Shown: one piece after another, positions 25,424 to 33,476 of the stretch
Position numbering within the stretch: position 1 is the stretch's first letter
Layout of the letters: every line of letters begins with the position of its first letter
NCBI GenBank assembly: GCA_910587275.1
Contig: CAJUMD010000023.1
Coordinates: 1 to 36,881 of the forward strand
Direction: 5' to 3'
Origin: an uncultured Kineothrix sp.
GTDB taxonomy: Bacteria; Bacillota; Clostridia; Lachnospirales; Lachnospiraceae
Length of the DNA: 36,881 bases
Notes under the pieces: generated by a model
Told to the model about the DNA's origin: nothing
Databases searched by the model: none
What the model saw: only the letters and a program-made list of their open reading frames with translations
Made by a program: the position numbers and the translations under genes

Positions 25424-25459
25424 ATACCAAAAAACGGTCGTTTAGTTCCTGTTTGGTAT
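25424..25459 (-). promoter_or_regulatory. Hairpin at the end of the leader ORF
   Basis: ATACCAAA (25424-25431) pairs with TTTGGTAT (25452-25459), with an inner AAAC-GGTC-GTTT stem. It overlaps the last codons and stop of the 34-codon leader ORF, so a ribosome at the stop codon would melt it. It could act as the sensor stem ahead of the terminator. Confidence 0.5.
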
Positions 25460-25546
25460 TTCTGATGCACCGGAGGCAATTCTTTGTTTTAAATAATTCA
25501 ATTGTGTGATGATAGACATAGTGTTTTTCTGTTTCGTCATAAACAT
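25442..25546 (-). CDS. 34-residue leader peptide of the ABC exporter operon
   Basis: The ATG at 25546 has a perfect AGGAGG (25560-25555) at 8 nt. The peptide starts MFMTKQKNTM and ends SEIPNRN before TAA (25444-25442). It lies 73 nt downstream of a consensus -10 box and 247 nt upstream of the exporter genes, with a terminator/antiterminator in between. In B. subtilis the 54-residue BmrB peptide has the same position before bmrC-bmrD and controls them by ribosome-mediated attenuation. The peptide sequence is not recognisably related to BmrB; the analogy is positional. Confidence 0.6.
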   Translation of the reverse strand: MFMTKQKNTMSIITQLNYLKQRIASGASEIPNRN

Positions 25547-25625
25547 AGTTTTAGCCTCCTTTCTTTCCTTATTTTTTATGCTTTAAAATTTAGAATTTGG
25601 AATCCGAAATGCCAAATGTAACCAT

Positions 25626-25654
25626 AGCATACTCTTTCTTTGGCAGATTGTCAA
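25626..25654 (-). promoter_or_regulatory. Promoter of the ABC exporter leader transcript
   Basis: On the minus strand consensus TTGACA (25654-25649), a 17-nt spacer and TATGCT (25631-25626). The start is near 25619. The GC-rich stretch 25680-25843 between it and the next gene contains nothing I can support. Confidence 0.8.
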
Positions 25655-25843
25655 CTGTTTTTTTGAGGGAAACGAATGGAATGGTAACAGTTCAGCCTGC
25701 AATGTTATGTTGATGGGCGGATGCACGGGAGGGAGTTTTTTGGGCGGCGGCAGGGGGTTGTGCTCCTGGCTTTTGCGTTCGTACTCACCTCCGAACATTT
25801 TCCGCCCGCCATCCTGCTGCGGCTTGGCGCCGGGATACTGGTT

Positions 25844-26800
25844 TTAATTTCCCAAAGAAACATAAAATCCCTGGTGTAATAACCGGTCTTCTTCCGGAAC
25901 ATCCAAACCGCTGACAGAAAAGGTTTTTTCTGTATTTGCCGATGGATTTTCTTTCAAAGTCCCATTGGTTTCTGCGGCGGGTTTCATTGCATTATTTGCT
26001 TTGCCTAACATAGAGAACTGGAATGCCGTTTCCCGTTGTTCCTGTTTCTGCATTTTTTCGAGTTCGGATTGTTTTCTTTCCGTATCTGCGTTACGATTCT
26101 CATCCTGCTTTATTTCTCCCTTTAGTATGGCAATGCCGCCTTTGGTTCTGGCAACAACCGTGCCCAAACGGTTTGCCTGCTGCAGGAAAGAGTCTGCGGA
26201 TATCATTGCATGTATCCCTTTGCCGGATAAATTGGTATCTGCCGCCACATCCTTGTCCGTGGTTTCCGGCTGTTTTTCGTTAACGCTTTCTTCTTTGGTT
26301 TCATCAGCCCGTTTCTCTCCGGCAGCTATGTCTTTGCCTTTATCCTGATTCCCGGATTCTTTTAGAAGAACGGTGCCGTCGCCGGTTCGGGCGATGACTG
26401 TTTCTGGCTGCTGTCCGCCGGTTTGCGGAGTTTTTTTGTCTGCCGTGTCGGAGGACGTCTCTTTGGCCTGTATGCGGTCTTCTGTTTTTTCTTCTGTTTT
26501 TACCGGTTTTTCATCTTCCTGCAGACCGGCAATCATGATTTCCCTTTTTTGTGACCTGCGGAGTCCTTCCTGATGCTGTTTCAGTTCCGCATTAAGACTG
26601 GCTCTTTCCTTTTGGAGTTTCTTTCGCTCATTTGTTTTTTCATTAGCAGCCAAATCTTCCTTTGCGGATAATTTTTGGAGCTGTTGCTCCACGTCTGTGA
26701 TTTCGGTTTGGATGCTTTTGCTTTTTTGGTCTTTGAAAGCTGTCCCGGTCCTTTGCATGACTGACATACTGTTCGTTGATGTGATACTGCCGATACCCAT
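25844..26800 (-). CDS. Coiled-coil protein of unknown function with a duplicated ART motif
   Basis: The 318-residue hydrophilic protein starts MGIGSITSTNSMSVMQRTGT. A heptad-like helix follows (about 25-90), rich in Lys, Glu and Gln. The rest is low complexity with many Glu, Lys and Thr. A short motif occurs twice, as VIARTGDGTVLLK and VVARTKGGIAILK about 85 residues apart. There is no signal peptide or membrane helix. The N-terminal half loosely resembles FlxA-like coiled-coil proteins. ATG 26800 is chosen since AAGGGAG lies 8 nt upstream, rather than the in-frame ATG at 26821. The frame after the stop stays open for 86 codons to 25583, which may be chance. Confidence 0.6.
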   Translation of the reverse strand: MGIGSITSTNSMSVMQRTGTAFKDQKSKSIQTEITDVEQQLQKLSAKEDLAANEKTNERKKLQKERASLNAELKQHQEGLRRSQKREIMIAGLQEDEKPVKTEEKTEDRIQAKETSSDTADKKTPQTGGQQPETVIARTGDGTVLLKESGNQDKGKDIAAGEKRADETKEESVNEKQPETTDKDVAADTNLSGKGIHAMISADSFLQQANRLGTVVARTKGGIAILKGEIKQDENRNADTERKQSELEKMQKQEQRETAFQFSMLGKANNAMKPAAETNGTLKENPSANTEKTFSVSGLDVPEEDRLLHQGFYVSLGN

Positions 26801-26839
26801 AGCGTCATCTCCCTTCCTCATGCCAAATAATTTTCAGAC

Positions 26840-26868
26840 ATTGTATCATATGTTTTGGAATATGTTTT
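26840..26868 (-). promoter_or_regulatory. Possible promoter of the coiled-coil gene
   Basis: On the minus strand TACAAT (26845-26840) with extended TG two bases upstream. The -35 (AAAACA) is poor, so the call rests on the -10. Confidence 0.35.
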
Positions 26869-26997
26869 CTGTTTGCCGGTTTTTGCTGATTTGCTTATAT
26901 TTTACTATTTTTTACGGGTAAGAAGCAAGACTTTTTTTGCGGTATATTCCAGATTTTATGGATATTTCCAGGAATCCGGTATTGATAAAATCCTCCC

Positions 26998-27026
26998 TTG
27001 AAACATCTCCCGAATCCGTATAAAAT
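26998..27026 (+). promoter_or_regulatory. Promoter of the BmrCD-like operon
   Basis: TTGAAA (26998-27003), a 17-nt spacer and TAAAAT (27021-27026). The leader to the ATG at 27059 is only about 25 nt, so there is no room for an attenuator here, unlike the other exporter operon. Confidence 0.6.
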
Positions 27027-27058
27027 AGAGATTATGTCAACGGTTCAAGGAGGTTCCC

Positions 27059-28867
27059 ATGCGTGCATTCCGATTTATCCTGCAATACATAAAAAAACAC
27101 CGCTTCCGGTACATTGCCGGAATCCTGACACTTTTTGTCGTTGATTTTGCCAATCTGTACATCCCGGAGCTGACAGGGACGGTTACGGACGGGCTGGCGG
27201 CGCGTACGCTTGGCTGGGACGGGGTGGTGTCCTGCCTGCTTGCCATTTTCGGGCTGGGTCTTACGCTGGCGGTAGGGCGTTTCCTGTGGCGCTATTTTCT
27301 TTTTGGCGCTTCCCGTTCCATTGAGAAAGAACTTCGTAACGATATGTTCGGACATCTCGAAAAAATGAGCGTGGAATATTACAACAGGCATAAGACCGGC
27401 GACCTGATGACCCGTTTTACCAGTGACCTGAATGCGGTCCGCATGTCCATTGGTCCGGCGGTTATCTGTGTGTTTGACGCTTCCGTTATGACCGTTATGG
27501 TTATTTGCCAAATGATGTATTACGTGGATGTGAAGCTGACGCTGCTTGCGGTCATCCCCATGCTTTTCATCTGTGCCGGGGAAATATATTACGGGAAAAT
27601 CATACATGGCCGTTTCCTGAAACGCCAGGAAGCGGTTTCTGACCTTACGGATTTCGTGCAGGAAAGTTTTTCCGGCGTAAGGGTAATCAAGGCATTTGTC
27701 CGCGAGCGCGCGCAGCTTCGTGCCTTTGCGAAGGCAAACCGGAACAGCATGGACAGAAACCTGGACGTGGTCCGTTTACAGTCCGTGGTAATGCCGCTTT
27801 TGGATGTGGTGATCGGGATGTCCAGCCTGGTTACCCTCGTTTATGGCGGTTATTTGGCATTGGTGGGGGATATCACGCTGGGACGGTTTGTGGCGTTTAA
27901 CCAGTATATTAATATGCTCGTCTGGCCCATGCTTGCCTGCGGGGATGCCATTAACATGTTTTCCCAGGGGGCGGCTTCCATCCGCCGTATCCAGGAAATT
28001 TTTGACGAGAAACCGGAAATCTTTGACGGGGAAGATACCCTGGAGGTGGAACGGATTAAAGGGGATATTGAACTGGACCATTTGACGTTCCTGCACCGGG
28101 GACACAGCGAACCGACCTTAAAGGATATCAGTCTTTCCGTTCCGGCAGGAACCACACTGGCAATCATCGGGCGTACCGGTAACGGGAAATCCACCCTGGT
28201 CAATCTATTGCTCCATCTTTATCAGACCAAACCGGGGATGATACGGATTGACGGCAGGGATATCAATCAAATTCCGTTAAAGACGCTGCGGGAAAACATT
28301 GCTTATGTGCCGCAGGATAATTTCCTGTTTTCCGATACCCTAAAATCCAACATTGCTTTCGGCGCCGATGACCGGGATATGGACAGCGTGGTCCGTGCCA
28401 CCCGGGCAGCGTGCATCCATGAAAATATCGTGGCGTTCCCGGACGGATATGAAACCATTGTGGGGGAACGGGGCGTTACGCTTTCCGGGGGACAGAAACA
28501 GCGCAGCTCCATTGCAAGGGCGTTGATGAAGGATGCGCCAATCCTGATTATGGATGATGCCCTTTCCGCCGTGGATACGGATACCGAGGAACATATTTTA
28601 CGGAACCTTAGGCGGAACCGGCAGGGGAAAACAACCATCCTCATTGCCCACCGGATTTCCACCATACAGAATGCGGACCGGATACTGGTTTTGGAGGACG
28701 GTGAAGCAAAGGAAATCGGGAACCATGAAGAACTGATGCGGGAAAACGGTATTTACCGCAGCATGTTTGAGCAGCAGCAGTTGGAAGCGGCGGTTTCAAA
28801 ACAGAAGGCGGCATTGGATGCGGGGCATGTGTCCGAGGCTGCCGGGAAGGGAGGGACGTTCGGATGA
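27059..28867 (+). CDS. ABC exporter half-transporter, BmrC-like (degenerate ATP site)
   Basis: The 602-residue subunit has six membrane helices, then an ATPase with Walker A GRTGNGKS (371-378), signature LSGGQ (475-479) and Walker B ILIMDDALSAVD (495-506). Position 500 is Asp in place of the catalytic Glu, as in BmrC and LmrC. The last 25 residues are an Ala/Lys-rich tail. AAGGAGG (27047-27053) precedes the ATG at 5 nt. Its stop overlaps the start of the partner (ATGA). The pair should be a heterodimeric multidrug exporter. Length and domain layout match BmrC of B. subtilis. Confidence 0.9.
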   Translation: MRAFRFILQYIKKHRFRYIAGILTLFVVDFANLYIPELTGTVTDGLAARTLGWDGVVSCLLAIFGLGLTLAVGRFLWRYFLFGASRSIEKELRNDMFGHLEKMSVEYYNRHKTGDLMTRFTSDLNAVRMSIGPAVICVFDASVMTVMVICQMMYYVDVKLTLLAVIPMLFICAGEIYYGKIIHGRFLKRQEAVSDLTDFVQESFSGVRVIKAFVRERAQLRAFAKANRNSMDRNLDVVRLQSVVMPLLDVVIGMSSLVTLVYGGYLALVGDITLGRFVAFNQYINMLVWPMLACGDAINMFSQGAASIRRIQEIFDEKPEIFDGEDTLEVERIKGDIELDHLTFLHRGHSEPTLKDISLSVPAGTTLAIIGRTGNGKSTLVNLLLHLYQTKPGMIRIDGRDINQIPLKTLRENIAYVPQDNFLFSDTLKSNIAFGADDRDMDSVVRATRAACIHENIVAFPDGYETIVGERGVTLSGGQKQRSSIARALMKDAPILIMDDALSAVDTDTEEHILRNLRRNRQGKTTILIAHRISTIQNADRILVLEDGEAKEIGNHEELMRENGIYRSMFEQQQLEAAVSKQKAALDAGHVSEAAGKGGTFG

Positions 28868-30870
28868 AAAGGTTGTTTCGGTATTTGAAACCCCATAAAT
28901 GGACGATGGCGGCGGCTACCCTTTTCGTTCTTCTGATTATTGTGGTGGAGCTTTACCGGCCGGTCATTATCGGGGATGCGATTGACGATTACATCAACGG
29001 ATACCAAAGGCCGTACACGGAAACGTCACCGGACACGCCGGGAGCGGTACCGTACCGGGGAATTTATCTTGTGAGGGAAAAGAACGGCATACCGGGGAAC
29101 CGCTCCGGGAATCGGCCTGCTGGGCAGGAGGCGGAATATTACCAAATGATTCTGTACGGAAACCGGTATTATATGGCAGAGCGGCTGGATGCGGAAGAAT
29201 GCGCGCGGCTTAAAGATGCGGACAATGCCCTGCTGGCATCATATGTGGAGCAGGGGGCGGTACTGCTTTCCGGGGAGGATTTAAGCGAACTGCGCCGCTT
29301 TGATTTTGCCGGAATCCTTGCGGCGGCAGGGCTTTATTTCCTGCTGCTGCTTGCCGGGTTTGGTTTAAACGCGGCGGATACATGGATGCTGCAGAAAATG
29401 GGGCAGAAAATCATATACCGGATGCGGGAGGAGGTTTTTGCCCATATACACAGTCTTTCCCTGGGGTTTTTTAATACGACGCCGGTGGGAAAGCTGGTAA
29501 CCCGTGTTTCCAACGATACGGAGGCGGTAAACGAGCTTTTCTCCACGATTCTCGTGAAGCTGTTTAAAAATGTGGTGAAGATTATCGGGTATGCGGTGGT
29601 CATGCTTTCCATCCATGTACGGATGGCGGTGGTTTCCTTTGCGCTGCTGCCGGTGGTTTCGGTGCTGACGTTCTTTTTCCGCGCCCTTTCCAGAAAGGCA
29701 TACCAGCTTACCAGGACGAAGATTACGGAATTGAATACGTTTCTGTCCGAGCATATTTCCGGTATGAAATTAATCCAGATTTTTGTCCGGGAAAAGGAAA
29801 AATACCGGGAGTTTGAACGTAAATCCGGGGAACTGTTTGCCGCCAACTGGCGGGAAGTTATGACGTTTGCCATTTTCCGCCCGTTCATCTATCTGCTTTC
29901 GGTGGCAGCCATGATTCTTGTCATCGGCGCCGGCAGCGCTTCCGTTTTGGAAGGAACCCTTTCGCTGGGGACGCTGTTTATCTTTATCAGCTATATCGGT
30001 TCCTTTTTTGAACCCATCCAGGAACTGGCGGAGCAGTTCGGTACGCTGCAGTCCTCGCTGGCGTCCGCCGAGAAACTGTTTTCCGTTTTGGACGAAAAAC
30101 CGGAAATCGTTTCCCCGGCACATCCCGTGGAGGTGCGGATAAAGGGCAGGATTGAGTTTGACCATGTCTGGTTTGCTTATGAAAAAGAGGATTATATTTT
30201 AAAGGATGTGAGTTTTACCATTGAACCGGGGGAAAAAGTGGCTTTTGTAGGCGCAACGGGAGCCGGTAAATCTTCGATTCTTAACCTGATTGGGCGTTAT
30301 TATGACATCCAGAAAGGGGAAATAAGGATAGACGGCGTCAATATACGGGAACTGGATACGGATGTGCTGCGGGCGGCAATCGGGCAGGTGCAGCAGGATG
30401 TCTTTATTTTTACGGGGGATATTAAGGGGAACATATCCCTGGATAATGAGGACATATCCCTGGAAGACGTAAAACGGGCCGCTAAAATCGTGAATGCGGA
30501 TTCCTTTATCCGGAAGATGCCGGGGGGCTACGGGGAACCGGTAACGGAACGGGGCAGCACCCTTTCCGCCGGGCAGAGGCAGCTTCTGTCTTTCGCCCGG
30601 ACGCTGGCTTATAATCCGGCCATCCTTGTGCTGGACGAGGCGACGGCGAATATCGATACGGAAACGGAAAGCATGATTACGCAGGCGCTGGAAAAGCTGA
30701 TGGAGGGGAGGACGGCGATTATGGTGGCGCACCGGCTGTCCACGATACAGCATGCGGATAAGATTATGGTCATGCATAAGGGGAAGATACGGGAAACAGG
30801 GAGCCATCAGGAACTGCTGCGGCAGGACGGATTGTATAAGAAACTGTATGAACTGCAGCTTATGGAGTAG
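28864..30870 (+). CDS. ABC exporter half-transporter, BmrD-like (canonical ATP site, extracellular domain)
   Basis: The 668-residue partner carries Walker A GATGAGKSS (463-471), signature LSAGQ (567-571) and Walker B ILVLDEATANID with E592, so it holds the active ATP site. Between helix 1 (about 14-32) and helix 2 (about 148-168) is an insertion of about 100 residues (46-145), polar and facing outside. BmrD (673 residues) has an extracellular domain in the same place. The sequence fits substrate export with ATP hydrolysis at one site. Four-base overlap with the upstream gene; a small gene follows after 42 nt and is likely cotranscribed. Confidence 0.9.
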   Translation: MKRLFRYLKPHKWTMAAATLFVLLIIVVELYRPVIIGDAIDDYINGYQRPYTETSPDTPGAVPYRGIYLVREKNGIPGNRSGNRPAGQEAEYYQMILYGNRYYMAERLDAEECARLKDADNALLASYVEQGAVLLSGEDLSELRRFDFAGILAAAGLYFLLLLAGFGLNAADTWMLQKMGQKIIYRMREEVFAHIHSLSLGFFNTTPVGKLVTRVSNDTEAVNELFSTILVKLFKNVVKIIGYAVVMLSIHVRMAVVSFALLPVVSVLTFFFRALSRKAYQLTRTKITELNTFLSEHISGMKLIQIFVREKEKYREFERKSGELFAANWREVMTFAIFRPFIYLLSVAAMILVIGAGSASVLEGTLSLGTLFIFISYIGSFFEPIQELAEQFGTLQSSLASAEKLFSVLDEKPEIVSPAHPVEVRIKGRIEFDHVWFAYEKEDYILKDVSFTIEPGEKVAFVGATGAGKSSILNLIGRYYDIQKGEIRIDGVNIRELDTDVLRAAIGQVQQDVFIFTGDIKGNISLDNEDISLEDVKRAAKIVNADSFIRKMPGGYGEPVTERGSTLSAGQRQLLSFARTLAYNPAILVLDEATANIDTETESMITQALEKLMEGRTAIMVAHRLSTIQHADKIMVMHKGKIRETGSHQELLRQDGLYKKLYELQLME

Positions 30871-30912
30871 CGGCCGGCTTTTTGAATTGGCTTGGGAGAA
30901 GGAGATGCAGAT

Positions 30913-31563
30913 ATGGGAAAGTGCGCAGGCAGCGTATCCGTGATAGGAGGGGCAGACGGACCAACCAGTATTTTTATCGCAGGGAAAGGCGGTAAGGTGA
31001 AACTCACAACACGTATACGGAAATTCTTTTACAAAATAAAGCGGAATGGGATAAAAAAGAGGATTACGGCCAATCCCCATACTTTGGGGGAAGTCGTGGA
31101 ATTGCTGGAACGGGAATACGGTGCGGTGGAGGTTTCGCGGAAGTCACATAATTATTTAGAGCAGAGAAGGTGTTTAAAGGCATCCCTGGTAATGCGCCAG
31201 CGCCCGGAACTGCTCGGGGAGCTGATGGATGTGGAAGCGCCTGAAGGGGAAGATGTGGGAACTATAAAGGCATTTTTGGAGCAGATTCAGGAACGGAACA
31301 ATAAGGCTGCGGAAATCGCTGAGGATATCTTCCCTTTGGATTTCCACATATATGAAATAAAATGTCCCGGGGACTGTATGATGCAGATAGGGGTGGAAAC
31401 TGTCTGGCAGGTGATTGACGGCTCGTTCAGCGGGGATAAGAAAAACATGAAGCGGTTGAAAAAACTGTTCAAAAAGATATATCTGTATTACGGTGTTACC
31501 GATGAAGACATAAAAAATGAAACGGAAAGGTATAAGTCGCTTTTAACCATATTATGTTCATAG
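30913..31563 (+). CDS. Protein with N-terminal GGADGPT motif, unknown function
   Basis: The 216-residue protein starts MGKCAGSVSVIGGADGPTSI and continues FIAGK. Residues 7-25 reproduce the IGGADGPTSIF segment of the beta subunit of sodium-pumping decarboxylases (OadB/GcdB/MmdB), whose Asp is essential for Na+ transport. Here it sits at the extreme N-terminus of a soluble, Lys/Glu-rich protein with no membrane helices. The remainder is helical, with an isolated CPGDC motif (about 155). It cannot be a decarboxylase subunit. AAGGAG (30899-30904) precedes ATG 30913 at 8 nt. It is 42 nt after the BmrD-like gene and probably in that operon. No family is recognised beyond the motif. Confidence 0.65.
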   Translation: MGKCAGSVSVIGGADGPTSIFIAGKGGKVKLTTRIRKFFYKIKRNGIKKRITANPHTLGEVVELLEREYGAVEVSRKSHNYLEQRRCLKASLVMRQRPELLGELMDVEAPEGEDVGTIKAFLEQIQERNNKAAEIAEDIFPLDFHIYEIKCPGDCMMQIGVETVWQVIDGSFSGDKKNMKRLKKLFKKIYLYYGVTDEDIKNETERYKSLLTILCS

Positions 31564-31615
31564 ATATCTTTGCGTGTGAATGGTAACAATTTAAACAAAA
31601 AGAGGAGGATTCCCT

Positions 31616-31858
31616 GTGGATAATTTTACATCAAATACTTACCATATGACTGAAGCGCCGCAAGGAATGTCCGGCGGATGGAATACAATTTGCCCAAATG
31701 AGAATCCGCCATATGCAGGAATGGGATGGGAATTCCAGCGGGCAACGGGCCAGGCAGCCGCATTTGTGCGGATATTTGGCGGCTGCCGCGAGGGGCAATA
31801 CCCCGCTTCCTGCAGCGTTGTAAGTTTGATGTCCCGCTGCCTGCCGCGGGGTGTTTAA
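31616..31858 (+). CDS. Small ORF running into repeat C (possibly broken gene)
   Basis: A GTG at 31616 has an ideal AGGAGG (31603-31608) at 7 nt, so translation initiation is plausible. The first 40 residues begin MDNFTSNTYHMTEAPQGMSG and include ENPPYAGMGWEFQ, rich in Gly, Pro, Asn and aromatic residues. From about residue 41 the frame is translated repeat C. I think a small gene was cut by the repeat, with the tail acquired from it. It could be a small secreted or surface peptide gene, but no signal peptide is present. Confidence 0.4.
   Translation: MDNFTSNTYHMTEAPQGMSGGWNTICPNENPPYAGMGWEFQRATGQAAAFVRIFGGCREGQYPASCSVVSLMSRCLPRGV
31734..31852 (+). repeat. Modular palindromic repeat, copy C (core plus two tails)
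   Basis: Core: GGCAGCC (31753-31759) pairs perfectly with GGCTGCC (31781-31787). Inner stem CCGCA (31758-31762)/TGCGG (31767-31771) has a TTTG loop. Two tails follow: GAGGGGCAATACCCCGCTTC resembles the tail of copy A, and GTTTGATGTCCCGCTGCC resembles that of copy B, ending CCGCGGGGTG. It ends three bases before the stop codon of the ABC permease. Confidence 0.75.
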
Positions 31859-32658
31859 ATCCGTTTCCGGTAGCAGCGTTCCAACACTTGTATTCCTTCA
31901 TATAACCCCATGGCAATCACGCAGAGGATGATGATGGATGTTATGACCATATTCAGTTTAAACACCTGTGACCCGTAAATAATCAGGTATCCGAGCCCCC
32001 TTCGTGCCGCGAGGAATTCCCCGATGATTACGCCCACCAGGGCGAGACCGATGTTTACCTTCATGTTGCTTAAAATGGTAGGGATGGAGCCGGGGAGCAC
32101 TACTTTAAAGAAGGCATCCCGTTTCCCGCCGCCCAGGGTATAAATCAGTTTTATTTTTTCGCCGTCCACCTGCCGGAAACCCGTGTACAGGTTGATGATT
32201 GATCCGAAGACGGCGACGGAGATTCCCGCTACAATAATGGTATTTATTCCGGTACCCAGCCATACAATGAATAAGGGGGCAAGGGCTGATTTCGGGAGAC
32301 TGTTTAAGACCACCAGATAGGGTTCAAGGACTTCCGAACATTTTTTGGAATGCCATAAAAGCGTGGCGGACAACATACTGATTACAAAAACCAAAAGGAA
32401 GCTGGCAATGGTTTCCAATAAAGTGATTCCCGTATTGGTAAAAAAGGAATAATCCTTTACCATACCGGCGAAGCACAGCAGGACCTGGCTGGGGCTGCTG
32501 AAAAAAAAGGAATCCACATAGCCTGCCCTCGTGGCGCCTTCCCATAGGAGAAGGAAAACGGCAAGGAGCAGGATGCGGGCGAGGATTACCATGCGGCGTT
32601 TCCTTTGGCAGTCACGTTCATATTTTTCCTGAAAACTCAGGTTGTCTGTGGTTTTCAT
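31855..32658 (-). CDS. ABC transporter permease, NitT/TauT (SsuC) type
   Basis: The 267-residue membrane protein has about six helices. It has the EAA-loop region (residues about 180-215, GGGKRDAFFKVVLPGSIPTI) typical of the nitrate/sulfonate/taurine and thiamine-precursor permeases. It works with the ATPase gene just upstream, which overlaps it by 41 bp. ATG 32658 has AAGGAG at about 7 nt and is preferred over a frame beginning at 32733, which lies deep in the ATPase gene. The 3' end touches repeat C. No substrate-binding protein gene is visible here, so the substrate is unknown. Confidence 0.85.
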   Translation of the reverse strand: MKTTDNLSFQEKYERDCQRKRRMVILARILLLAVFLLLWEGATRAGYVDSFFFSSPSQVLLCFAGMVKDYSFFTNTGITLLETIASFLLVFVISMLSATLLWHSKKCSEVLEPYLVVLNSLPKSALAPLFIVWLGTGINTIIVAGISVAVFGSIINLYTGFRQVDGEKIKLIYTLGGGKRDAFFKVVLPGSIPTILSNMKVNIGLALVGVIIGEFLAARRGLGYLIIYGSQVFKLNMVITSIIILCVIAMGLYEGIQVLERCYRKRI

Positions 32659-33448
32659 CTGAAATCTCCTTCCATAATCGGTTGAAATAATCCTTAAATT
32701 CGGGGGCGTTCCTTGAGGCAAGGGGAGAATCATCCGTAAGCGTCAGGCGGACGGGAATGTCACATTTGAGGGTGGCGGGACGGCGTCCGAGGACGAGGAT
32801 GCGTCCGGCAAGACTGATGGCTTCGGACAGATCGTGGGTGATTAAAAGCGCCGTTTTACCCGTGGAGCGGATGATGCTGCAGATGTCGGAGGAAACGGAC
32901 AGTCTGGTTTGGTAGTCAAGCGCGCTGAAGGGTTCGTCAAGGAGCAGGAGTTCCGGCTCCAGCACCAGCGTACGGATCAGGGCGGCGCGCTGTTTCATGC
33001 CGCCGGACAGTTCGTTCGGCTTCTTGTCCCTGAATTTGTATAAATCATAGTCCTTTAAAAGCTGTATGGCCCGTTCTTTTCGTTCGGGGGTAAGCATGTG
33101 GTTGATTTCCAGTCCCAGTATGACATTCTGGTAAATGGTGCGCCATTCAAACAAGTGGTCATGCTGGAGCATGTAGCCGATGCGGGGGCAGGACGGGGTA
33201 AGGGTACAGGGCTGCTGCGTGACCTGTTCCGGGCTGCCGCCATGAAAAATGATTTCGCCGCTTTCGGGGGCGGTCAGTCCGGCAATCATGTTAAGCAGCG
33301 TGGATTTGCCGCAGCCGGAAGGTCCCACAATGGCGGTAAACTCGCCTTTGTAAATACGGAACGATACATGGGACAGGGCGGGTGTTTCGCCTTCCAGGCT
33401 GTGGTAGGAGTAGCATATGTCTTTGAGCTCCAAAAGTGGTTGTTCCAT
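32618..33448 (-). CDS. ABC transporter ATPase, NitT/TauT (SsuB) type
   Basis: The 276-residue ATPase has Walker A GPSGCGKST (42-50), signature LSGGM (147-151) and Walker B LLLLDEPFSALD with DEP at 171-173. The H-loop reads LLITHDLSEA, as in NitT/TauT family ATPases. It energises the permease encoded downstream. AGGAGG precedes the ATG. The gene is divergent from argH, with both promoters in the 170-bp gap. Import of an organosulfur, nitrogen or pyrimidine compound is typical of the family; without a binding-protein gene nothing more specific can be said. Confidence 0.87.
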   Translation of the reverse strand: MEQPLLELKDICYSYHSLEGETPALSHVSFRIYKGEFTAIVGPSGCGKSTLLNMIAGLTAPESGEIIFHGGSPEQVTQQPCTLTPSCPRIGYMLQHDHLFEWRTIYQNVILGLEINHMLTPERKERAIQLLKDYDLYKFRDKKPNELSGGMKQRAALIRTLVLEPELLLLDEPFSALDYQTRLSVSSDICSIIRSTGKTALLITHDLSEAISLAGRILVLGRRPATLKCDIPVRLTLTDDSPLASRNAPEFKDYFNRLWKEISDENHRQPEFSGKI

Positions 33449-33476
33449 AAGATTCCTCCTGTTCGGAATATACTAT

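Noticed and set aside
25583..25798. Open frame on the minus strand after the coiled-coil gene
   Set aside because: It continues the same frame past a stop, lacks a ribosome binding site and covers the leader promoter.
30913..31563. Annotation as sodium ion-translocating decarboxylase beta subunit
   Set aside because: Only the short GGADGPT segment matches; the protein is soluble and half the expected length.
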